Shown: piece by piece, positions 26,413 to 35,342 of the stretch | How positions within the stretch are numbered: the stretch's first letter is position 1 | Layout of the letters: every line of letters begins with the position of its first letter | DNA from: Methanomassiliicoccaceae archaeon | Lineage (GTDB): Archaea; Thermoplasmatota; Thermoplasmata; Methanomassiliicoccales; Methanomethylophilaceae | Length of the DNA stretch: 64,000 nucleotides | Assembly (NCBI GenBank): GCA_016284295.1 | Contig: JAEEOP010000032.1 | Location: 21,394 to 85,393, forward strand | Reading direction: 5' to 3' | Program-made: the position numbers and the translations under genes | The notes under the pieces: model-generated | What the model was told of the DNA's origin: nothing | Databases searched by the model: none | What the model saw: the letters and a program-made list of their open reading frames with translations, nothing else

Positions 26413-27810
26413 ATGCCCGAGACGATAACCGTAACGGAACTTAACACCCGCGTGAAGGAGCTCTTCCTCAAGACTCCGGCGATCAACGATGTATGGGTCA
26501 GCGGGGAGATCTCGGGCCTCAGGAAGTACCCCTCGGGCTATTATTTCGTCCTGAAGGATGCCACCAGCGAGATCCACGCGGTCATGTTCAACTCCGCACG
26601 CATGCGCATCGACTTTGAGCCGCAGGAGAACATGAAGGTCCGCGCGTTCGGGAGCATAGGGATGTACGTCCCCAGAGGAACATATCAGTTCATAGTTGAG
26701 GTCATGCAGAAATCAGGTCTCGGAGACAGGTACATCGCCTTCGAGGCGCTGAAGAAGAAACTGGGCGAGGAGGGGCTGTTTGACGAATCCCATAAGCGGA
26801 AGCTCCCGCCCTATCCAAAGAAGATAGGGGTGGTGACATCGCAGAGCGGGGCGGTCATCCACGACATCATCATGACATCCGCATCTAGATACACCGCCGA
26901 CATAATCTTGGCGCCGGCGAAGGTCCAGGGGGACGGAGCGGCCGAGAGCATCGTTGATGGTATCCGCATCCTCAACAAGGCGGATGTGGACGTGATCATC
27001 GTCGGCAGGGGAGGAGGTTCCATCGAGGACCTCTGGGCTTTCAACGAGGAGATCGTCGCCAGGGCCATCTACAACTCCAGGGTGCCCGTTGTCTCTGCCG
27101 TAGGGCACGAGACGGATTTCACAATCGCCGATTTCGTCGCCGATGCCAGGGCCCCGACCCCCACCGGAGCCGCAGCTCTCATACTCCGTGACAAGGCGGA
27201 GATCGACGCAGAGATGGATGCCCTCTCCACGAGGCTTCAGAGGGCTATGCAATCGCAGATGAGGTCCGAGAGGCACGCGTTCGAGATACTGGATTCCAAA
27301 TTGGACCTTAGGTCGGCCATGGAGGGCCTGGACATGCATGCGATGCACCTGGACGACCTCATGAGGACGGCCGAGCATCGTATTTCATCGATGCTCTCGG
27401 ACATGAAGGGACGTTACAATGCGGTCGATCTCGGGCTCCGCCCATCCAGGGCCCTGGAGGACATGGAGGCATTGGGCGAGAGGGTGGAGGTATCCCTGGA
27501 GAGGATCCGTGTCAGGACCTCGTCCACACTTGAGAATCGCAGGGCGATCCTTGAAGGCATCCAGGACAGGCCCGACAGGGCCATAAGCAAGGGTCTCCAG
27601 GACCTCGATTCCCGCATGGCCGCGGATTCGAAGATGCTGGACGGCCTCAACCCGCTGAATGTCCTGAACAGGGGATACAGCATGATAACATCCGAGGATG
27701 GCAAGGTCCTCACATCCATAGACGACATCGAAGTGGATGACAGCGTAAGGATACACATGCGCGACGGCACCGCCGACGCCGAGATAAGGAAGAAGGAGAA
27801 GAGAACATGA
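26413..27810 (+). CDS. xseA: Exodeoxyribonuclease VII large subunit
   Basis: 465 aa from the ATG at 26413 (MPETITVTEL). N-terminal OB-fold (VWVSGEISGLRKYPSGYYFVLKD), central catalytic domain with PYPKKIGVVTSQSGAV, VIIVGRGGGSIEDLWAFN and ARAIYNSRVPVVSAVGHETDFTI, then a long coiled coil and the closing LNPLNVLNRGYS. With XseB it degrades single-stranded DNA to oligonucleotides. It overlaps xseB by four bases. Exo VII is essentially bacterial, so an archaeal copy implies an old transfer; codon use matches neighbours. Confidence 0.93.
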   Translation: MPETITVTELNTRVKELFLKTPAINDVWVSGEISGLRKYPSGYYFVLKDATSEIHAVMFNSARMRIDFEPQENMKVRAFGSIGMYVPRGTYQFIVEVMQKSGLGDRYIAFEALKKKLGEEGLFDESHKRKLPPYPKKIGVVTSQSGAVIHDIIMTSASRYTADIILAPAKVQGDGAAESIVDGIRILNKADVDVIIVGRGGGSIEDLWAFNEEIVARAIYNSRVPVVSAVGHETDFTIADFVADARAPTPTGAAALILRDKAEIDAEMDALSTRLQRAMQSQMRSERHAFEILDSKLDLRSAMEGLDMHAMHLDDLMRTAEHRISSMLSDMKGRYNAVDLGLRPSRALEDMEALGERVEVSLERIRVRTSSTLENRRAILEGIQDRPDRAISKGLQDLDSRMAADSKMLDGLNPLNVLNRGYSMITSEDGKVLTSIDDIEVDDSVRIHMRDGTADAEIRKKEKRT

Positions 27811-28049
27811 GCGGATACGAAGAGGAAGTCGAGCAGATGAGCTTCGAGGAGAGCATAAAGACCCTCGAAGAACTGGTGAAGGAGCTGGAGGCCGGAGGTC
27901 TCGACCTGGACAAGAGCATAGAGATCTACGAGAAGGCGGTCATCCTCCGCAACCACTGCAGGAAGATCCTGGACGAGAGCGAGAGGAAGATCCAGAAGAT
28001 CATGGAGTCCTCCGGACAGCTCAAGACAGAGGATTTCGAAGTCGATTGA
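27807..28049 (+). CDS. xseB: Exodeoxyribonuclease VII small subunit
   Basis: 80 aa, standard length, with the family pattern SFEESIKTLEELVKELEAGG and LDKSIEIYEKAVILRNHC. It is a helical partner that binds XseA in multiple copies. ATGA overlap with xseA. Its last 29 bases overlap the convergent AriB-like gene. Confidence 0.93.
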   Translation: MSGYEEEVEQMSFEESIKTLEELVKELEAGGLDLDKSIEIYEKAVILRNHCRKILDESERKIQKIMESSGQLKTEDFEVD

Positions 28050-28896
28050 CCCGCCAGAGGGACAGCCCTCTGGATTCCACCCAATCCTTCGATACGCGAT
28101 ACAGTTCCGTATCGTCGAAATCGTCGAAGGAGAACGCCAGCCTGAGCGACCCGCCGAGGCTGCCCTCGTTTATGTTCGCCGTGTTGTAGGTGCCGAATAT
28201 ATCCTTCAATCCTATCAGCAGCACTTTGACGGAATCATGGCCTCTGGCGATGCGCTCCTTGTCCTGGAAGAGCTGCGACTGTTGGTGAAGGTCCCTCAGG
28301 GCGTTTCTGTAGGACAGTTCGCAGCCTTCCGTGTTCCTGATCACCGCCTGGACCATCTTCGTCTCGTCGATGCGGAGGGTCCTGCGGTCTATGAAATCCC
28401 TGAAATCCAGGTCCTTGAAGTCCAGATTGTATCCGCGGAGGAACGATACGTACATGAAAAGGCCTAGCGGGTAAGATGCGGAGATTATGACGTCCCTTAT
28501 GGGGCCGTTCTGCTTCTCGAAACGCTCCAGACGGTCGCGGTCCGCATACTCTATCAGCACATCCGACAGGGCATGGCTGTTGATGAGCATCATCTCCAGG
28601 TCGCGGTAATCCGTGTAGAACACGGGCTTCTCCATGCTCTTGCCCTTCATCTCGTCCAGGTCCCTGTCCACTATGCCGATGACCTTCGCATCCCTGCGGG
28701 CGATCATCTTGCGGACGCACGAAAGCACGTTCGTCTTGGAATACGCTGACAGGACCCTCACACGGTCCCTGTCCACGAATTTTGAGTATAATCTCTGATC
28801 AGTATTTCCCTCGGTCATGACGATGGTCCCCTTGAAGAGGGACCTGTTCATCGAGATCTGGTTGCAGATGTCGTCGGTCGTCAGGTATTTACGCAT
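28021..28896 (-). CDS. DUF4435 TOPRIM-like protein, AriB-like
   Basis: 291 aa. The TOPRIM-type acidic pattern is present: glutamate in VMTEGNTDQRLYSKF near residue 29 and the D-x-D in VIGIVDRDLDE about 45 residues on, as in OLD-family nucleases and DUF4435. It overlaps the upstream ABC-type ATPase gene by eight bases and is co-transcribed with it. An AAA ATPase plus a DUF4435 TOPRIM protein is the architecture of the PARIS anti-phage system, where AriB is the released toxic nuclease. Assignment to PARIS is inference; related ATPase/TOPRIM pairs exist. C-terminus overlaps xseB. Confidence 0.65.
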   Translation of the reverse strand: MRKYLTTDDICNQISMNRSLFKGTIVMTEGNTDQRLYSKFVDRDRVRVLSAYSKTNVLSCVRKMIARRDAKVIGIVDRDLDEMKGKSMEKPVFYTDYRDLEMMLINSHALSDVLIEYADRDRLERFEKQNGPIRDVIISASYPLGLFMYVSFLRGYNLDFKDLDFRDFIDRRTLRIDETKMVQAVIRNTEGCELSYRNALRDLHQQSQLFQDKERIARGHDSVKVLLIGLKDIFGTYNTANINEGSLGGSLRLAFSFDDFDDTELYRVSKDWVESRGLSLWRVNRLRNPLS

Positions 28897-29926
28897 TCTT
28901 ACACACCAGTTCCTGTGCGAGGTCCCATTTGTCGTGGATCACCTGAGGAGAGTGTGTGGTAATCACCATCTGTATCCTCCTGATCCTGCTGATGTCGCTG
29001 AAATAATCGCCCAGCATCTGCTGCCAGGAGACATGGAGGGATATCTCCGGTTCGTCCACAATGAGCAGGCTGTCCGTCTGGCAGTGGAACAGGATGGAGT
29101 AGAAGATGACCAGGATCTGCCTCTCTCCGGAGGACAGCTTGGTGATGGGAAGGGATGTGCCGTTCCTCATCGTGATGGTTATCTTCCCGGAACCTGTGAC
29201 GTCCAGGGTCTTGTTAATCAGGATGTTGTTCACGATGTCCTTGAAGACTATGATCGATTCCGCCAAGGGGTAGTTGCGGTCCACATAGTCCGATACGGCG
29301 AAGGCAAGGTCCTCATACGCTTGCCTGTTATCCATCAGATCGTATCTCGATGGAGGGAACCTGAGCTGGTCGGGGATCCTGGGCTGGAAACCCGCATCCG
29401 ATATGAAGTCGAGCTTGGCTTTGAGGTCCTTGCACCAGAACTCCAGCTCGCTGTCGGTGAACGCCTTCCTCCCGTCCTTGGGAGGGATGGATAATTCGGT
29501 ATCATCCTTTGCACGGCGGATGGTCTCGTACAGCTCCTGGGCGTAGTATTCGAGGGTGTTGACGATGTGCCCGTCCTTCTTCTTGAGTGTCATACGCTCC
29601 GGCGGGAGGTAGTTGATGTCCAGCAGGTTCTCCACATCCTCGTATGTGACGTCGGACACACCCGATTTCTGCATCTGCAGCGAGACCTTGCCGTCGACGT
29701 TGTTGACTATTAGCATGGAACCGTCATCGAAATCGATGAAGAGCTTGCTGAAAGGCGTCTCGCTGATGAACTCCGCATCGCCCTTGAACAGGCTGTAGAC
29801 TAGATGCATCAGGATGGTCTTCCCGTAGCCGTTGGGGGAGTGAAGGAACGTGAGGTCCGGGTTGAGATTCAGATCGTAGTCGAACTCGTTGAAAAGACCC
29901 TGTACACGGACCGACTTTAACTTCAT
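28889..29926 (-). CDS. ABC-type/AAA ATPase, AriA-like
   Basis: 345 aa with Walker A SPNGYGKT (30-37), ABC signature-like KLSSGERQILVI, Walker B SLLIVDEPEISLH and switch His ITTHSPQVI: the SMC/RecF-like arrangement of AAA_15/AAA_21 ATPases. Between the lobes is a helical insertion of about 150 residues. It precedes and overlaps a DUF4435 TOPRIM gene. In PARIS systems AriA senses a phage anti-restriction protein and holds AriB. Promoter is a bidirectional AT-rich box (29945-29965) shared with the divergent TPR gene. Ends in TAA. Confidence 0.7.
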   Translation of the reverse strand: MKLKSVRVQGLFNEFDYDLNLNPDLTFLHSPNGYGKTILMHLVYSLFKGDAEFISETPFSKLFIDFDDGSMLIVNNVDGKVSLQMQKSGVSDVTYEDVENLLDINYLPPERMTLKKKDGHIVNTLEYYAQELYETIRRAKDDTELSIPPKDGRKAFTDSELEFWCKDLKAKLDFISDAGFQPRIPDQLRFPPSRYDLMDNRQAYEDLAFAVSDYVDRNYPLAESIIVFKDIVNNILINKTLDVTGSGKITITMRNGTSLPITKLSSGERQILVIFYSILFHCQTDSLLIVDEPEISLHVSWQQMLGDYFSDISRIRRIQMVITTHSPQVIHDKWDLAQELVCKNA

Positions 29927-29941
29927 GCCAAGGAATCGGAA

Positions 29942-29970
29942 TCGGTCTATAAATAATTATAAAAGCACAA
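29942..29970. promoter_or_regulatory. Shared bidirectional TATA-rich promoter
   Basis: CTATAAATAATTATAAAAG is nearly symmetric and lies between the ATPase start (29926) and the TPR gene start (29986), 16-44 bases from each, so it can place TBP for both directions. Confidence 0.5.
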
Positions 29971-29985
29971 TAATGCCACCTTAAA

Positions 29986-30813
29986 ATGTCCAACGACGAC
30001 GCATTGCAGGGTATATCGGCCGATATCACGGCCGGTCGCAAGGATGGTCTCTCAGACAGGATACTGGCCGTCGCGCAGTCCACCGAGGATCCGTTCGATA
30101 TTCTCAAGCTAATGTCCCTGCTGAAGCTCCTCCCCCGTGATTTCGTGGAATCCAAGGTGGCCGAGATCGTCGTTTCCAAGGCGGACAGCTCCAACGGGCT
30201 GTCTCTCGCCAACGGGCTATACAATCTGGGATGCCACGTACAGGCATCCGATATCCTGAGGAAGCTCGAGCCCAGCGACCAGGTCGAGAGGCTGAGATGC
30301 AGATGCCTCTGCGACATGGAGGAGTACGAATACGCCTTGGAGGTCTACAATCTCATCAAAGAGCCTGTCATCAACGACAAGGTCCTCAAGTGCAGACTCC
30401 TATCGTCAGTGGGGGAGCACAAGAAGGCCATCGCGGCATCCGAGGAGCTCCTCCGCGAGTACCCTAAGGATTACGATGTCCGTGTGACCTATACCAATGC
30501 GCTGATGATGGGCGGCCACAACAAGGAGGCCCTCAAATACGCCCGCGAGGGCCTGAAGGAGAAGACCGCGGACGCCAACGCCGTCGCGGCATACGTCCTC
30601 TGGGTCCAAGGCAACATCAAGGCGGCCGGAGGATACGCATCGAGGGCCGTCCAGATGGACAACACCCATATCGGAGCCATGGGAGTGCTCGGCATCTGCC
30701 TCGCGCTCAAGGGCGAGTATGAGAAGGCGAAGATCACGGCCGGCGCCATAAACGAGCTCTCCCCTGGCAACAGGGTCGCCATAGAAGTCCTGTCTTATTG
30801 CGAAGGGCACTGA
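29986..30813 (+). CDS. TPR-repeat protein
   Basis: 275 aa of helical hairpin repeats; TPR-like units are visible at YEYALEVYNL, HKKAIAASEELLREYP, HNKEALKYAREGLKE, IKAAGGYASRAVQMD and YEKAKITAGAINELSPGN. No enzymatic motif and no signal peptide, so a cytoplasmic scaffold. It is divergent from the AriA-like gene, sharing its promoter, which might link it to that system or may be incidental. Convergent with trkH. Confidence 0.75.
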   Translation: MSNDDALQGISADITAGRKDGLSDRILAVAQSTEDPFDILKLMSLLKLLPRDFVESKVAEIVVSKADSSNGLSLANGLYNLGCHVQASDILRKLEPSDQVERLRCRCLCDMEEYEYALEVYNLIKEPVINDKVLKCRLLSSVGEHKKAIAASEELLREYPKDYDVRVTYTNALMMGGHNKEALKYAREGLKEKTADANAVAAYVLWVQGNIKAAGGYASRAVQMDNTHIGAMGVLGICLALKGEYEKAKITAGAINELSPGNRVAIEVLSYCEGH

Positions 30814-30817
30814 CCCT

Positions 30818-32365
30818 TCATTCCCTTCTGTGGTTGCGGCGATTCGCTATATGGTTCGAGCGTATCGAATGTCCGACATCCTCCCAGAACGTCCTCGTGA
30901 ACACCACAAGTGCGAGGGTGATCTCGAGACGTCCGACCCACATCATGAACATCAGGAAGACCTTGATCGGGTCCGACAGCGTATCGAAGGATCCCAGAGG
31001 TCCGTATTCTCCGAATCCGACGCCGGTGTTGGAGATCATTCCTGCAGCAAGACCTAGCGAATCCTGCCAGTCGATACCCTGCGACAGCAGGACGATCATG
31101 GTGAAGAACATCGTCAGGAAGTACAGCAAAGTGATGGATACCGCGGTGATCACGCGTTTCTCGTCAACGTTCTCCCCGTCGATGGACACGGAGTAGACGG
31201 CGTTCGGGTGAAGAACGTTCTTCATGGTGTTGTTGAAGAACTTGAGGACCACCCTCATCCTCGAGAACTTGATTCCTCCGCTGGTGGAACCTGCGGACGC
31301 ACCGATGAGCATGAGAACTATCAGTATGAGCGTGATGGTCACGGGGTACTCGGTGAAATCGAACACAGCGCTTCCGGTCGTCGTACCCAGGGACACGACG
31401 GTGAACACCGCGTTCTTGAAATCCGTCGCCATTTCGCCGGCGTTGATGTCGAATGCGGACAGCTTCGGCCATTCCATGATGAGGAACACTATGACGGCCA
31501 TCGTGGTGAACCACAGCAGGATGTACCTGAACTCCCTGTTGCTCGTGTAGGCCTTCAGGTTCTTTCCGTAAATGGCCTTGAAATGGAGGTAGAAGTTGGT
31601 ACCTCCGATGAACATGAAGACTATGGTGACGATCTGGACCCATATGTTCATCTCCACGAGGCTTGAGTTCGAGACTATGAGTCCTCCGGTGGAGATGGTC
31701 GTAAGCGACAGGCAGAGCGCATCGCAGAATGATGCGTTGCATATCAGGAGCAGGGCCAGGTTGACCAGGGTCAGTCCTACGTAAACCTGTATGAAGGAGC
31801 TGGCGGCGTTCCTGAGCTTGATGGACAGCTGGGAGGAACCGGATCCCTCCAGCTCGTTGCTGAAGAACGTGCGTCCCATACCGAACATGGGCAGGATGTA
31901 GATGAAAATGAGAACGACAGCGATACCTCCGATCCACTGCGTCATGGATCTCCACACCATGAGGCTCTGCGGCATCACGGTCACATCGCTGATCGTGGAG
32001 CTGCCGGTGGTGGTGAAGCCGCTTACCGATTCAAAAATTGAGTTCAAAGGTGTCAGGCCGGCCATTAGATAAGGGATGGATCCGAGGGCGAAGAGGACCA
32101 GCCAGACGATTATGACCAGGAATACTCCGTTCACAGTACTGAAGTCCTCCGAAGGACCGTTGAGAAGGAACAGCAGGCTGCCGATGATGAGCAAGAACGG
32201 CACCGGAAGCAGGAAGATGGACATGTCCTCCCCCACCCAGTATGCATACGTTGCCGGGAACAGGAAGATCAGAGCCATCATGACCATCAGCCCACCGATG
32301 ATCTTGATGATCGTGCTGTTCATCACATGCAGGGAATCCAGAACGGTGGTCTTCTTGAAGGCCAT
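30818..32365 (-). CDS. trkH: Trk/Ktr potassium uptake channel subunit
   Basis: 515 aa, with the four M1-P-M2 repeats of TrkH. Selectivity-filter segments are visible as SVSGFTTTGSSTI, LTTISTGGLIVS, VVSLGTTTGSAVF and GMISNTGVGFGEYG. It forms the K+ pathway and is gated by the TrkA ring. It lies 3 bp downstream of trkA in one operon. Confidence 0.93.
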   Translation of the reverse strand: MAFKKTTVLDSLHVMNSTIIKIIGGLMVMMALIFLFPATYAYWVGEDMSIFLLPVPFLLIIGSLLFLLNGPSEDFSTVNGVFLVIIVWLVLFALGSIPYLMAGLTPLNSIFESVSGFTTTGSSTISDVTVMPQSLMVWRSMTQWIGGIAVVLIFIYILPMFGMGRTFFSNELEGSGSSQLSIKLRNAASSFIQVYVGLTLVNLALLLICNASFCDALCLSLTTISTGGLIVSNSSLVEMNIWVQIVTIVFMFIGGTNFYLHFKAIYGKNLKAYTSNREFRYILLWFTTMAVIVFLIMEWPKLSAFDINAGEMATDFKNAVFTVVSLGTTTGSAVFDFTEYPVTITLILIVLMLIGASAGSTSGGIKFSRMRVVLKFFNNTMKNVLHPNAVYSVSIDGENVDEKRVITAVSITLLYFLTMFFTMIVLLSQGIDWQDSLGLAAGMISNTGVGFGEYGPLGSFDTLSDPIKVFLMFMMWVGRLEITLALVVFTRTFWEDVGHSIRSNHIANRRNHRRE

Positions 32366-32368
32366 GCT

Positions 32369-33715
32369 TCATCCCTCTGTGATGTAGTTCCTTCCGAAGA
32401 TCCTGGCCAGCTCCTTGTCCCTCGTGAAGTTGGTGAAGACCAGCACCTTATCCCCCTCGCGGAAGAAAGTGTGCAGCTTCGGGTAGATGATCTGGCCCTC
32501 GCGCCAGATGGCGACGATCCTGATGCGCTCGGGCACCTTGATGTCGCCGTAGTACCTGTCCTGCAGCTTGGAATACTTGTTGACGTCATGGATGAACAGG
32601 ATCTCCTCCTGGTCCCTCATGCGCAGCAGTATCTTCGACTCGGACATGACGCATTTGCCGATCTCGTTGGACACGATCCTGTCGAATCCGACGATGGTCT
32701 GCAGTCCGTCGAAGGAGAAGATGTCCATGTACTCCTTCTTGAAGTACCTGGAGACCACCTTGGCGGTGTTGTTGCGGTGCGCTGTCATGCACATCAGCAG
32801 ATTGGTGTCGTCCTGGCCGGATACGGAGACCATGCAGTCAGATTTGAAGATGCCCTCGCTCCTCTGGATGTCGGGGTCGGTGTAATCGCCGCCGACGGTG
32901 ACGAATCCTCCCAGCTTGGAGATCTCCCTGGAGCGTTCCAGGTTCTTCTCGAACAGCCTGACGAACCTCTTCCTCTTGTCCTGGGCCAGGAGCATCGCCA
33001 GACGGCGGCCGACAATGGTCCCTCCGAGGATGACTATGTCCCTTATGGTCGTCTCCACGCCCAGGTCGTCGTTGAAGCGCTCTATCGACTCCTCCGTACC
33101 CATGACATACAGGCTGTCGCCGGCATGGATCTCGACGGTGTCCACTTGGAATGTCAGAACGTCGTCATGCTTGGCGGCGAAGATGGTGAGGTCGTCCTTG
33201 ACCAGATTGAGTACGACCTTGCCCAGCAGCGGGCTGGTGTCGGGAACGTTCATCACGGCGACCTTGATGTCGAAGGAGGTCAGGTTCTCGTAATCGATGG
33301 CGTTCTCGACCGTGCACAGCCTGAACATCTTGTCGGCAGTGATCATCTCGGGCGAGATGATGATGTCGATCCCCGGGACCCCTTCTGCGGATGTCTCCAC
33401 GATGTAATCGGGGTCTGTGACGGATGCGATGGTTATGATGTCCGGTTTGTACCTCTTGGCCATCATGCAAATGAACAGGTTGGTGTCATCCTTGCTGATG
33501 GTGCTGATTATCATGCTGGGCTGATGCTCCTGGAACGACTTCTTTAGAGAACTGGGGTTGGCCCCATTGGCATTCAGAACACTGACGTTGAGACGGTTCT
33601 TTACCGTATCGGCGATTTCCGGATCGTTCTCGATCACTAGCACGTCATGGGATTCCGAGAGGGTCTTCGCCGCGACGAAACCTACACGACCTGCTCCAAC
33701 AACGATGATCTTCAT
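32369..33715 (-). CDS. trkA: Trk potassium system NAD-binding regulator
   Basis: 448 aa with two RCK units: N-terminal Rossmann GAGRVGFVAAKTLSE and a second at IVILGGTIVGRRLAMLLAQD, each followed by a TrkA_C domain. It binds NAD(H)/ATP and gates TrkH. First gene of the trkA-trkH operon. Confidence 0.93.
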   Translation of the reverse strand: MKIIVVGAGRVGFVAAKTLSESHDVLVIENDPEIADTVKNRLNVSVLNANGANPSSLKKSFQEHQPSMIISTISKDDTNLFICMMAKRYKPDIITIASVTDPDYIVETSAEGVPGIDIIISPEMITADKMFRLCTVENAIDYENLTSFDIKVAVMNVPDTSPLLGKVVLNLVKDDLTIFAAKHDDVLTFQVDTVEIHAGDSLYVMGTEESIERFNDDLGVETTIRDIVILGGTIVGRRLAMLLAQDKRKRFVRLFEKNLERSREISKLGGFVTVGGDYTDPDIQRSEGIFKSDCMVSVSGQDDTNLLMCMTAHRNNTAKVVSRYFKKEYMDIFSFDGLQTIVGFDRIVSNEIGKCVMSESKILLRMRDQEEILFIHDVNKYSKLQDRYYGDIKVPERIRIVAIWREGQIIYPKLHTFFREGDKVLVFTNFTRDKELARIFGRNYITEG

Positions 33716-33774
33716 CCTTTCGTCAGGTACGAGATATATCTGCGTAAAAATACATTCGCATAATCTAGTGGGTT

Positions 33775-33888
33775 CTTAGACCCTATCCGGGGACCTGAAA
33801 GGCCATGATTCGGGGGAGAATTTCGTTCTTCCGGAGGGTAGGACCCATCGGATGGGCAGCAGCCTCGTACATCCGCCAGGGCGAAATG
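33775..33888. ncRNA. Structured GC-rich intergenic segment upstream of hisD
   Basis: A compact GC-rich stretch with nested pairing: CCTATCCGG near 33783 with CCGGAGGGTAGG near 33830, an inner GGGGAGAA/TTCTTCC-type hairpin, and CCCATC/GATGGG just after. No gene fits. It could be a small RNA or a leader structure. It ends 60 bp before hisD. Strand undetermined. Confidence 0.3.
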
Positions 33889-33948
33889 ACATCCTATAGT
33901 GTTCGGATTTTCAAATCAAATAAATAGGGCTGTATATTAGAGAGGGGC

Positions 33949-35202
33949 ATGTGGAAGCAAGTCAGTGAGGATTTCTGGGCACAGAATCGCACTTCGAAGG
34001 TAGATCAGGTCAACGATATCGTCAAAGGTATCATCGACCAGGTACGCAACGACGGGGACAAGGCGCTCATCGAGCTCGCAGAGAAGTTCGACAAGGTCAA
34101 GCTCGACACCGTCGTGGTCAAGAGAGAGGAGATCGAGGAGGCCTACGAGAAAGTATCGGCCGACATAGTTGAAGAACTCGAGAATGCGGCCTACAACATC
34201 CAGCGCTTCCATCAGATGCAGAAGCCCGCAGGACTCTGGCTCTCCGAAGTGGAGCCCGGCGTAACCCTCGGTGTCAAGACCACCCCGCTCCGCAGGGTCG
34301 GATGCTACATCCCCGGAGGAAGGGCCTCCTACCCCAGCACGGTGCTCATGACCGTCATCCCCGCCAAGGTCGCAGGGGTGGACGAGGTCATCATGTTCAC
34401 TCCCGCACCCGCCAACCCGATCACATTGGTCGCGGCGGACATCGCCGGTGTGGACGAGATATACTACAGCGGAGGCGCCCAGGCGATCGCCGCCATGGCC
34501 CTCGGTACCCAGAGCGTGGAGCCTGTCGAGAAGATCGTCGGCCCCGGCAATGTCTTCGTCACAGCGGCGAAGATGATGCTCCGCGACAAGGTGGACATAG
34601 ACTTCCCGGCCGGACCCAGCGAGGTCGCGGTTCTGGCGGACAGCTCCGCGGACCCTGAGTTCGTAGCCGTCGACCTGGCTGCACAGGCCGAGCACGACCC
34701 CTCTTCCGCCTGCCTGCTTATCACGGATGACCCCGAGCTCCCCGACAAGGCATGGGCCATAATGAAGGACTTCATCAATGAGACCCCCAGGAAGGAGATC
34801 ATCGAGAAGGCTCTGGCCAACTCCGGATACATCATCACGGAGGACATGGACAAGGCCATCGAGGCCATGAACAACATCGCCCCTGAGCACCTCTCCATCC
34901 AGACGAGGGACCCCCTCGACACCCTGAGCAAGGTGAGGAATGCCGGATCCATATTCATCGGGCCCTACACCCCCGTGGCCGCCGGAGACTATGCATCCGG
35001 TACGAACCACGTCCTCCCCACCGCAGAGCACGCCAAGACCTGCTCCGGACTGAATGTCATGGCATTCATGAAGACGTCCACCGTCCAGTACCTCACCAAG
35101 GAGGGCCTGGCGTCTCTGGCACCCACCGTGGAGACCCTTGCGAACGCCGAAGGGCTCTACGCCCACGGCGCATCGGTCAAGGCCAGGAAATCCAGTCAAT
35201 GA
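33949..35202 (+). CDS. hisD: Histidinol dehydrogenase
   Basis: 417 aa, usual length, with VGCYIPGGRASYPSTVLMT, the GGAQAIAAMALGT block, GPGNVFVTAAKMML, and the zinc/catalytic region DFPAGPSEVAVLAD and LAAQAEHDPSSA (Gln/His ligands), plus NHVLPT near the end. It makes histidine from histidinol in two NAD-dependent steps. Stand-alone here, with a TATA-like AAATAAATAG about 25 bp ahead and a terminator after it. Confidence 0.96.
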   Translation: MWKQVSEDFWAQNRTSKVDQVNDIVKGIIDQVRNDGDKALIELAEKFDKVKLDTVVVKREEIEEAYEKVSADIVEELENAAYNIQRFHQMQKPAGLWLSEVEPGVTLGVKTTPLRRVGCYIPGGRASYPSTVLMTVIPAKVAGVDEVIMFTPAPANPITLVAADIAGVDEIYYSGGAQAIAAMALGTQSVEPVEKIVGPGNVFVTAAKMMLRDKVDIDFPAGPSEVAVLADSSADPEFVAVDLAAQAEHDPSSACLLITDDPELPDKAWAIMKDFINETPRKEIIEKALANSGYIITEDMDKAIEAMNNIAPEHLSIQTRDPLDTLSKVRNAGSIFIGPYTPVAAGDYASGTNHVLPTAEHAKTCSGLNVMAFMKTSTVQYLTKEGLASLAPTVETLANAEGLYAHGASVKARKSSQ

Positions 35203-35206
35203 GACC

Positions 35207-35224
35207 GGAGGGGTCCGCCCCTCC
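35207..35224 (+). terminator. hisD terminator hairpin
   Basis: GGAGGGG-TCCG-CCCCTCC, a 7-bp GC stem, starts 5 bp after the hisD stop and is followed by T-rich sequence. Confidence 0.65.
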
Positions 35225-35342
35225 TCTCCCCTTAGGAATAATAGTCCGTTTTTGATCTTCTGAGCTGTTTTCGAGCACTTTTTGAGTGAAATATAAATCC
35301 TGTGAGCCGTATTCAGAATCATAGTAGGAGACAGCCCCTTGC

